Below are positions 5,492 to 11,235 of a DNA stretch of 11,235 nucleotides, piece after piece. The notes below the pieces were generated by a model. It ran no database searches and had not been told where the DNA came from. It was given only the letters and a program-made list of their open reading frames with translations. Source of the stretch: an uncultured Clostridia bacterium (lineage in GTDB: Bacteria; Bacillota; Clostridia; Oscillospirales; Acutalibacteraceae). Position 1 is the stretch's first letter, and every line of letters begins with the position of its first letter. Location of the stretch: positions 1 to 11,235 of the forward strand of contig CANRAN010000031.1 in the NCBI GenBank assembly GCA_947628595.1, read 5' to 3'. A program made the translations under genes and the position numbers.

Positions 5492-6139
5492 TTAGCTCTC
5501 CTGACCACAGGATTTTTTATATGTATCGCAGATTTCCCTCATACAGCAATCATAGCATTTCGGCTTTCTTGCGTCACACACTGCCCTTCCGTGAAGTACA
5601 AGTCTATGACAAAAATCATTGGATTTTTCGGGAGGCAAAAGCTCACGCAGTATTTTTTCGATTTTTGCCGCATCCTTTATATTATGGAAACCAAGCCTCG
5701 CCGTAATTCTTATACAATGCGTATCAACAACAACAGCCGGCTTGCCGAATATATCACCGACAACAAGATTAGCAGTTTTTCTGCCGATTCCCGGAAGTTT
5801 CACAAGCTCATCAATACTATCGGGAACAACACCGTTGTAAACCTCACAAAGCATTTTTGCCATTGCTGCAATATCCTTAGCCTTGGTTTTATACAGACCA
5901 CAGGATTTTATGTATTTCTCGATTTCCTCCGGCTCTGCCGCCGCAAAAGCCTCAGCATCGGGGAATCTTTCAAACAAAGCCGGAGTTACCATATTAACCC
6001 TTTTATCCGTGCATTGTGCCGCAAGCCTTGTTGCAATAAGCAGCTGCAATGGGTCGGTATATGTCAACGAGCATACCGCATCCGGATATTCCTTTTCAAG
6101 CAGTTCCACAGCCCTGATTGCTTTCTCACTATTTATCAT
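5492..6139 (-). CDS. nth: Endonuclease III
   Basis: The 215-residue protein is a bifunctional DNA glycosylase/AP lyase of base excision repair that removes oxidised pyrimidines. The helix-hairpin-helix LPGIGRKTANLVVG lies at 115-128 and carries the catalytic Lys121. The catalytic Asp139 lies in VVVDTHCIR. The C-terminal [4Fe-4S] cluster motif is intact as Cys188-x6-Cys195-x2-Cys198-x5-Cys204. Length and spacing match the family (Escherichia coli Nth is 211 residues). The ATG at 6137-6139 follows AAAGGAG (6148-6154) by eight bases. It lies 81 bases downstream of thrS on the same strand and may be read from the thrS promoter through the gap hairpin. No promoter of its own is convincing. Cytoplasmic. 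Confidence 0.97.
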   Translation of the reverse strand: MINSEKAIRAVELLEKEYPDAVCSLTYTDPLQLLIATRLAAQCTDKRVNMVTPALFERFPDAEAFAAAEPEEIEKYIKSCGLYKTKAKDIAAMAKMLCEVYNGVVPDSIDELVKLPGIGRKTANLVVGDIFGKPAVVVDTHCIRITARLGFHNIKDAAKIEKILRELLPPEKSNDFCHRLVLHGRAVCDARKPKCYDCCMREICDTYKKSCGQES

Positions 6140-6175
6140 CGGAATTTCTCCTTTGCTGTAAAATATAGAAATAGT

Positions 6176-6217
6176 GCTGTCAATACATACGATATACGAA
6201 TATATTGACAGCTTTTT
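6176..6217. terminator. Perfect 10-bp hairpin between thrS and nth, with its T-run on the plus strand
   Basis: GCTGTCAATA (6176-6185) and TATTGACAGC (6203-6212) are perfect inverted repeats around a 17-base loop, starting just past the thrS stop. On the plus strand TTTTT follows at once (6213-6217), the layout of an intrinsic terminator, though no plus gene ends here. On the minus strand the tail ACTATTTCTATATTTT is weaker, so it may be a partial terminator or an RNA-stabilising element between thrS and nth. Confidence 0.5.
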
Positions 6218-6220
6218 AAA

Positions 6221-8170
6221 TCAATCCTTTTTCTTTGTATCTATTTCTTTCCTGATTATTTTGATAAAATCATCAAGCGGCATTGCTCCAAGATTTGCAT
6301 TCTTTCGTGAACGAACAGAAACCGTGCCGTCCTCAACCTCCTTATTGCCTATTACAAGCATATAGGGAATTTTTTCAAGCTGTGCCTCTCTGATCTTATA
6401 TCCGATCTTCTCACTCCTCAGATCCGCACTTACTCTTATCCCCTGTTCGTTGAGTTTTTCGACAATCTCATTAGCCTTATCCTTAAGATTTTCGCTCAGC
6501 GGCATAACACGTACCTGCTCCGGACTGAGCCATACTGGCAGTGCACCGGCAAAATGCTCAAGCATATATGCAAGAGTTCTTTCATAACAGCCCAGCGAAG
6601 TCCTGTGTATAATATACGGCAGCTTCTTCTGCCCGTCACTGTCAACATAATACATACCGAATTTTTCCGCAAGAAGCATATCAATCTGTATCGTAACAAT
6701 AGTGTCCTCCTTGCCGAATACATTCTTGTACTGTATGTCAAGTTTAGGACCATAGAAAGCAGCCTCATCAAAGCCGATCTCATAATCAAGACCGATATTG
6801 TCAAGTATCTTCTTCATGGCTGCCTGTGCTTCCTCCCATTGTTCGGGAGTTCCCTCATATTTATTGTCGGGATTTTCCGGATTCCACATTGAGAAACGGA
6901 ATGTACAATCTTCAAGAAGTCCCACAGTGTCAAGACAGTATTTTGCAAGCTCAAGACAGCCACTGAATTCCTCCTCAAGCTGGTCAGGACGGAGAATATA
7001 ATGACCCTCGGAAATCGTAAACTGACGCACACGGATAAGTCCGTGCATTTCTCCGGATGCCTCATTTCTGAAAAGAGTTGAAGTTTCTGTAAGGCGCATA
7101 GGAAGATCACGATACGAACGCTGCTTGTTAAGGTACACCTGATATTGGAAAGGACAAGTCATGGGACGGAGTGCAAAGCATTCCTTTGTTTCATCATACG
7201 GATCACCGAGAACAAACATACCGTCAAGATAATGATCCCAATGTCCCGATATCTTATAAAGCTCACGCTTAGCAAACAAAGGAGTTTTTGTAAGCAGACA
7301 ACCCTTTGACTGCTCGACATCCTCAATCCACCTCTGCAATAGCTGAATAACTCTTGCACCCTTCGGCAGAAGTATAGGCAAGCCCTGTCCTACATAATCT
7401 ACGGTTGTAAAATATTCAAGCTCACGTCCGATCTTGTTATGGTCACGCAACTTCGCCTCCTCAAGCTTCTGCAAATGCTCCTCAAGCTGTGATGCCTTGG
7501 GGAAGGATACACCATAGACTCGGCAAAGCTGAGCATTTTTGCTGTCGCCCCTCCAATAAGCACCTGTGCAGGCGGTAAGCTTGATTGCCTTAACAGGGGA
7601 AACGCTCATAAGATGAGGTCCTGCACAAAGATCGGTAAACTCTCCCTGCTTATAAAAGCTTATCGGCTCACCCTTACCCGTATGCTCCTTGCAAAGCTCA
7701 ACCTTATACGGCTCATTCATACTCTCAAGCAGGCTCAATGCCTCATCCGGCGGCAAAAGAAATTTTTCAATCTCAAAGCCTTCCTTAACGATTTTTTTCA
7801 TTTCAGCGGTAATTTTTTCAAGATCCTCTGGTGAGAACGGTTTTTCCACATCAAAATCATAATAAAAGCCATTATCAATAGCCGGACCTATTGCAAACTT
7901 GGCGGACGGGAAAAGACGCTTTACAGCCTGTGCAAGAATGTGTGAGGTTGTATGCCAGAATGCTTTTTTCCCCTCAATATTGTCAAAGGTCAGTATTTCG
8001 AGAGTACAGTCCCTATCAACCGCTGTTCTCAGATCGCAGACCTCTCCGTCAATTTTACAGGCGCAGGCAGCCCTATAAAGTCCCATACCAAGTGATTTAG
8101 CAATTTCAGCAACGGCTGTCCCGTTTTCAAATTCCTTTACGACCCCATCCCTGAGTGATACCCTTACCAT
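6221..8170 (-). CDS. thrS: Threonyl-tRNA synthetase
   Basis: The 649-residue class II synthetase charges tRNA-Thr. In order it shows an N-terminal TGS domain (about 1-62) and the editing domain (about 63-240), with HTTSH at 73-77 and the Cys182/His186 pair in DLCAGPH, which clear mischarged Ser-tRNA-Thr. The catalytic core follows, then an anticodon-binding domain from about 548. Zinc ligands that select threonine are present: Cys339 (RPMTCPF), His390 (SEGHYIL) and His522 (IIHRTSLG). Motif 2 carries Arg368 in FRNEASGEMHG and motif 3 carries Arg531 in ERTLAYMLEH. The usual HRAxLGSxER appears as HRTSLGCYER, a modest variation. ATG 8168-8170 follows GGAGG (8179-8183) by eight bases. Expression is controlled by the threonyl T-box leader upstream. 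Cytoplasmic; nth lies downstream. Confidence 0.98.
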   Translation of the reverse strand: MVRVSLRDGVVKEFENGTAVAEIAKSLGMGLYRAACACKIDGEVCDLRTAVDRDCTLEILTFDNIEGKKAFWHTTSHILAQAVKRLFPSAKFAIGPAIDNGFYYDFDVEKPFSPEDLEKITAEMKKIVKEGFEIEKFLLPPDEALSLLESMNEPYKVELCKEHTGKGEPISFYKQGEFTDLCAGPHLMSVSPVKAIKLTACTGAYWRGDSKNAQLCRVYGVSFPKASQLEEHLQKLEEAKLRDHNKIGRELEYFTTVDYVGQGLPILLPKGARVIQLLQRWIEDVEQSKGCLLTKTPLFAKRELYKISGHWDHYLDGMFVLGDPYDETKECFALRPMTCPFQYQVYLNKQRSYRDLPMRLTETSTLFRNEASGEMHGLIRVRQFTISEGHYILRPDQLEEEFSGCLELAKYCLDTVGLLEDCTFRFSMWNPENPDNKYEGTPEQWEEAQAAMKKILDNIGLDYEIGFDEAAFYGPKLDIQYKNVFGKEDTIVTIQIDMLLAEKFGMYYVDSDGQKKLPYIIHRTSLGCYERTLAYMLEHFAGALPVWLSPEQVRVMPLSENLKDKANEIVEKLNEQGIRVSADLRSEKIGYKIREAQLEKIPYMLVIGNKEVEDGTVSVRSRKNANLGAMPLDDFIKIIRKEIDTKKKD

Positions 8171-8183
8171 TTTCCTTACCTCC

Positions 8184-8491
8184 GTATTTATATTTGTTTA
8201 TAACTGCACAGACGTGAAAACAAAAAGCCCGCCCCTGTGATATACACACGAGGGGCGAGGCATAAGCTTCACGGTTCCACCCTGTTTTCCGGCAATAAGC
8301 CGCTCATGGAGATAATATAATCTCCGACCTTATAACGTATGTCATACGCCACAGCTTAGGCAAGCGTTCGCTGCAGAGCTCCGAGGCGGTATCGAAAAAA
8401 GCATATATACGGCAGCTTTCAGCCCATGACCGCCGCTCTCTGAATATACTGTGCCTGATTCGCTTCCCCATCATAGCAGTTACATCATTTC
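8184..8491 (-). promoter_or_regulatory. Threonyl T-box riboswitch leader of thrS
   Basis: The hallmark T-box AGGGTGGAACCGTG lies at 8283-8270 on the minus strand, followed by an intrinsic terminator that includes 8222-8261. Upstream, a Stem I can be drawn: the distal AGAGAGCGGC...GGGCTGAAAGCTGC block, short paired segments GCA/TGC and CGAA/TTCG, and a base where GGGG faces CCTC. Just before CCTC is ACC at 8390-8388, a threonine codon in the specifier position, followed by a purine (G). Further hairpins (GGAGAT/ATCTCC, CGGC/GCCG) fill the space to the T-box. Uncharged tRNA-Thr(GGU) would pair with ACC and with the antiterminator bulge and allow transcription into thrS. The folding is by eye; the T-box motif and terminator are firm, the specifier is likely. 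Confidence 0.93.
8222..8261 (-). terminator. T-box-regulated intrinsic terminator
   Basis: On the minus strand GCC-T-CGCCCCT (8261-8251) pairs with AGGGGCGGGC (8236-8227), a stem of 7 plus 3 pairs with one bulge, followed by TTTTT (8226-8222). It lies about nine bases after the T-box sequence, the proper place for the terminator that competes with the antiterminator. Confidence 0.9.
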
Positions 8492-8497
8492 AAGAGT

Positions 8498-8526
8498 AAT
8501 ATATCATTTTTTCTTCATAATGTCAA
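8498..8526 (-). promoter_or_regulatory. Sigma-A promoter of the thrS T-box transcript
   Basis: Read on the minus strand, TTGACA (8521-8526) is perfect and TATATT (8498-8503) matches 5 of 6, with a 17-base spacer. Transcription should begin near 8491, just before T-box Stem I. Confidence 0.85.
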
Positions 8527-8616
8527 CAACAATTTTAATTTTTTATTTTCGATTTATTAGTATTATCTCCATAATATTGCAAATAATAAATCAGAATTAA
8601 TTATGGAGGTAAAATT

Positions 8617-9624
8617 ATGTCCGAAAGAATAGGTAACAGAACAATAAAAATTTCAGACGGTATAGGTATAATAAGCTCAGCGGGAATTGCAGGACACAAG
8701 GAAAGCGAGGGGCCGCTCGGTCAATATTTCGACACAACATACACGGATGATATGTTGGGGCAAAGCTCATGGGAAAAAGCGGAAAGTCAGCTGCAAAAAA
8801 ACGCTGCACAGCTTGCACTTGATAAAGCAAAGCTAAATGCAAAGGATATTGATATCATTCTTGCAGGAGATCTGCTAAACCAATGCATTTCCTCAGTGTT
8901 CGGTCTTCGTTCACTCGGAATACCGTATATAGGTCAGTACGGTGCCTGTTCAACGATGGCACAAACAATGATGCTTGCTTCACTTCTGTGCGACAGCGGA
9001 GCCTGTGACAGAGCAATGGCTGTCACCTCTTCACATTTCTGTTCCGCTGAAAGACAATTCCGCTTTCCGATAGAATACGGCGGACAGCGTACACCTACCG
9101 CACAATGGACAGTGACCGGGGCCGGAGCTGCAATTATTGATGACAGCGGAAATGGCAAACCCGTCAAAGCAGTAACCATAGGCAAAATAATTGATTATAA
9201 AATTAAGGATGCAAATAATATGGGAGCTGCAATGGCACCTGCTGCTGCGGACACCATAATGAACTATCTCAAAGATACTAACACCAAGGCATCAGATTAC
9301 GACCTCATTCTGACAGGTGATCTCGGATATATCGGTTCCGAACTGCTCATTGAGCTTTTGAGCCGTGAGGGAATAGATATATCAAAAAATCATAACGACT
9401 GCGGAAAACTGATATACGACAGAAAGGGGCAGGATGTTCATGGGGGCGGTTCGGGCTGCGGCTGCTGCGGCTCCGTATTCTGCTCATATATAGCAAAGCA
9501 GCTCGACGAAAAGAAGCTTAACAATATGCTTTTTATTGCCACGGGTGCCTTGATGTCGCCTACCTCAAGTCAGCAGGGAGAAAGTATTCCCGGAATAGCA
9601 CATTTGTTGAATATCACATCATAA
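8617..9624 (+). CDS. spoVAD: Stage V sporulation protein AD
   Basis: The 335-residue protein matches SpoVAD in length (338 in Bacillus subtilis) and in its typical blocks: LAGDLLNQC (82-90), GQYGACSTMAQ (106-116, thiolase-fold Cys111), SSHFCSAERQFRFP (138-151), TGDLGYIGSELL (233-244), and a glycine/cysteine-rich GGGSGCGCCGS (276-286). SpoVAD is the thiolase-like subunit of the SpoVA channel that binds dipicolinic acid and takes it into the developing spore and releases it at germination. The ATG follows GGAGG (8605-8609) by seven bases. It is normally flanked by spoVAC and spoVAE, but here it is alone: thrS diverges upstream and the Enzyme I homologue converges downstream. A CATAATA at 8570-8576 resembles a forespore sigma-F/G -10 box, but no good -35 partner is visible. 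The gene looks intact. Confidence 0.95.
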   Translation: MSERIGNRTIKISDGIGIISSAGIAGHKESEGPLGQYFDTTYTDDMLGQSSWEKAESQLQKNAAQLALDKAKLNAKDIDIILAGDLLNQCISSVFGLRSLGIPYIGQYGACSTMAQTMMLASLLCDSGACDRAMAVTSSHFCSAERQFRFPIEYGGQRTPTAQWTVTGAGAAIIDDSGNGKPVKAVTIGKIIDYKIKDANNMGAAMAPAAADTIMNYLKDTNTKASDYDLILTGDLGYIGSELLIELLSREGIDISKNHNDCGKLIYDRKGQDVHGGGSGCGCCGSVFCSYIAKQLDEKKLNNMLFIATGALMSPTSSQQGESIPGIAHLLNITS

Positions 9625-9640
9625 CCACAGATTACGTATA

Positions 9641-9689
9641 CAAAAAGTACACATATCCGACCGCAGCTATTCCATGGGATATGTGTACT
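9641..9689 (-). terminator. Terminator between convergent spoVAD and Enzyme I genes
   Basis: AGTACACATATCC (9646-9658) and GGATATGTGTACT (9677-9689) form a perfect 13-bp stem around an 18-base loop. In the minus direction TTTTT follows (9645-9641), making a strong terminator for the Enzyme I homologue. In the plus direction it lies 21 bases after the spoVAD stop with only a weak T-rich tail, so it probably serves both genes unequally. Confidence 0.8.
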
Positions 9690-9714
9690 ATGTATTAATT
9701 CAATTCAAAATCTG

Positions 9715-9741
9715 TATAACAGACAACCTCAGATTGTTATA
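9715..9741. repeat. Small inverted repeat just after the Enzyme I stop codon
   Basis: TATAACA (9715-9721) and TGTTATA (9735-9741) form a perfect 7-bp dyad with a 13-base loop, two bases past the stop at 9744. It is AT-rich and lacks a T-run, so it is more likely an mRNA 3'-end structure than a terminator. Confidence 0.35.
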
Positions 9742-9743
9742 TG

Positions 9744-11235
9744 TCAAAAAATATTTTTCAATATTTCCTCCGGATGGCTTGTATCGGTCTCACGTACAGC
9801 CGCTTTGACCTTAAGTATATCCGACGGTGCTACAACCAATTCATCAGCCTTAAGTGCAAGTAATACCTTGGTTATTGCAGCATCGGAAGCATAATGACCG
9901 CTCAATGCTACAGGCTTACCGTTTTTATGTGCATTGTCTATTGTTATCCTGATAAGCTTTTTTATAGCGGGATGATACGGACGGTAAAAATCTACAAGCT
10001 TTTTATTATCCTTATCCATTGCGAGGGTATACTGAGTAAGGTTATCCGTCCCGATATTGACAAAATCGACCTGGCTGGATAATTCATCGGACAAAATAGC
10101 TGCGGCAGGAGTTTCTACCATAAGTCCCAGTTTTATATCATCACTAAAGCTTTCGCCCTGAAGCCTTAATTCATTTTTAATTTCTTTGATTTCCCGCTTA
10201 ACATAATCAATTTCCTCAATACTGCTGACCATTGGCAGAAGTATGGAAAGCTTGCCATATGCTGAAGCACGATAAAGGGCACGCAGCTGAGTGCGGAAAA
10301 AATCGGAATTTTCAAGAGAAATTCGTATGCCGCTGAACCCGAGTGCCGGATTTTTCTCCTGTGGGATATCAAGATAATCCATCCCCAATTCAGAACTTCC
10401 GTTTACCGTGCTTATGACAACACCCTTTTCCCCGAATGCCTTAAGAAGTGTCCCATAAGTACGGATCTGTTCCGCCTCGTCCGGAGCCTTACCTCTGTTG
10501 GTAAAAAGAGCTTCACTTCTGAAAATACCTATCCCGTCGGCATCATTATTAATCGCATTCGGTATATCATCAAGACTTCTTATATCGGCGGAAAGCCGCA
10601 CATTCTGTTTATTTTTTGTCTGTGAGGGTCTGCCAATCTGATTTTTAAGTCTTTGCTGTTGTTTTTCATAGCGTTCATATTTTGCCTTATACAGTGCAAG
10701 AGTATTTGTGTCGGGGTCAATGATAATCTTCCCCAGCTGCCCGTCAACAACAGCAGTTGCATTATCATATTGTCCGAGCGGTTCATCAATACGTATAACG
10801 GTGGGTATTCCCATAGTTCTTGCGAGGATGGCGGTATGAGAATTATATGAGCTTTCATTTGTTATGAAGCCGAGAAGCTTATTCCTGTTAAATGAAATTG
10901 TATCACTCGGAAAAAGATCTCTTGCAGCAATAATAACAGGACCGTCTTCGTTTATATCTATTTTGCAGTCGTATTTATCCTGCAAAATTCTTATAAGAAT
11001 ATGTGCAACATCAAGAATATCGCTGTATCTTGCACTGAAATATTCGTCATCAAGATTTCTAAAAGCATTTGCAAGATCATTAAAGGCTTCATACACAGCA
11101 GCCTCGGCATTTCTGCCCTTATTTATTTCAGCCTCAACAAGTTTTATCAGCTTTGCATCCTCAAGCACAAGAAGATGCGTCTTAAAAATCACCGCTTCTT
11201 CTTCCGTAACCTTCCGGCAAGCATCTTCATACAGA
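9744..11235 (-). CDS. ptsP: PTS Enzyme I homologue (PEP-protein phosphotransferase family), 5' end missing, altered active site
   Basis: The frame is open through the right edge (peptide LYEDACRKVTEEEAVIF...). About 497 codons are visible of a family usually 540-575 long, so roughly the first 50-70 residues are missing. The in-frame GTG at 11190-11192 is an internal valine. Enzyme I moves phosphate from PEP to HPr. Visible are part of the HPr-binding helical region, the swivelling phosphohistidine domain with YNSHTAILARTMGIP (active His at 10836-10838), and the C-terminal PEP-binding barrel. By alignment from memory to Escherichia coli EI, His189, Arg296 (IFRSE) and Glu431 (MVETP) are kept. 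Arg332 and Arg358 read Ser (VISTV, GFSGIR), Asn454-Asp455 read Asp-Asn (GTDNLTQ), Arg465 reads Lys, and the Cys502-Gly-Glu504 block reads Ser-Gly-His (ALSGH). No HPr gene is nearby. It may be a low-activity, regulatory or re-purposed Enzyme I. Confidence 0.88.
   Translation of the reverse strand, partial: LYEDACRKVTEEEAVIFKTHLLVLEDAKLIKLVEAEINKGRNAEAAVYEAFNDLANAFRNLDDEYFSARYSDILDVAHILIRILQDKYDCKIDINEDGPVIIAARDLFPSDTISFNRNKLLGFITNESSYNSHTAILARTMGIPTVIRIDEPLGQYDNATAVVDGQLGKIIIDPDTNTLALYKAKYERYEKQQQRLKNQIGRPSQTKNKQNVRLSADIRSLDDIPNAINNDADGIGIFRSEALFTNRGKAPDEAEQIRTYGTLLKAFGEKGVVISTVNGSSELGMDYLDIPQEKNPALGFSGIRISLENSDFFRTQLRALYRASAYGKLSILLPMVSSIEEIDYVKREIKEIKNELRLQGESFSDDIKLGLMVETPAAAILSDELSSQVDFVNIGTDNLTQYTLAMDKDNKKLVDFYRPYHPAIKKLIRITIDNAHKNGKPVALSGHYASDAAITKVLLALKADELVVAPSDILKVKAAVRETDTSHPEEILKNIF

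Noticed and set aside
5465..6208. 247-codon plus-strand open frame opposite nth
   Set aside because: The minus strand encodes a complete endonuclease III with an intact Fe-S motif; the plus frame is a shadow with no recognisable domain or binding site.
8570..8576. Forespore sigma-F/G promoter for spoVAD
   Set aside because: CATAATA fits the -10 consensus, but no matching -35 element is found at 17-18 bases upstream in this AT-rich gap, so it is not listed as a feature.
11190..11192. GTG as the true start of the Enzyme I homologue
   Set aside because: The frame stays open to the window edge and the upstream residues (ACRKVTEEEA) fit the family, so the GTG is an internal valine.
1..11235. CRISPR array, transposon ends or prophage genes
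   Set aside because: No regularly spaced direct repeats, transposase or integrase frames, or phage structural genes are visible in the window.

Overview
The window reads as a chromosomal segment from a low-GC, endospore-lineage Firmicute, most likely a gut Clostridia (Oscillospirales/Ruminococcaceae-like, a guess). The signs are AT-rich intergenic DNA, strong GGAGG-type ribosome binding sites, a tRNA gene without encoded CCA, a threonyl T-box leader, a sporulation gene (spoVAD), a G5/3D cell-wall protein and the start of a bile-salt-hydrolase-family gene. I see no transposase, integrase, phage structural gene or CRISPR array.

Left part (1-852): the first 28 codons of a choloylglycine-hydrolase-family gene leave the window on the minus strand. 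Divergent from it is tRNA-Pro(UGG) with a consensus promoter, followed by about 400 bases of noncoding DNA holding two similar terminator hairpins and degenerate repeats of the tRNA trailer.

Plus-strand operon (853-3600): a stand-alone two-CBS-domain protein, a TatD-family metal hydrolase, a classical short-chain dehydrogenase, and a conserved protein of unknown function that may be distantly ThyX-like. Gaps are 31-63 bases and a clear terminator closes the unit. About 550 bases of noncoding DNA follow, with several small dyads. Then a perfect TTGACA-17-TATAAT promoter drives a secreted or membrane-anchored G5/3D peptidoglycan-active protein with its own terminator.

Middle minus-strand unit (5433-8526): a sigma-A promoter, a complete threonyl T-box riboswitch with an intrinsic terminator, thrS, then nth (endonuclease III). 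Uncharged tRNA-Thr should control thrS and, by readthrough, perhaps nth.

Right part (8617-11235): spoVAD stands alone, without spoVAC or spoVAE beside it, divergent from thrS. Convergent to it is a gene running off the right edge for a PTS Enzyme I homologue. That protein keeps the phosphohistidine motif but has lost or changed several residues of the PEP pocket, including the catalytic Cys. It is the most unusual item here. No complete new defence or mobile system is evident; the best leads are the altered Enzyme I, the ThyX-like protein, and the repeats downstream of the tRNA.
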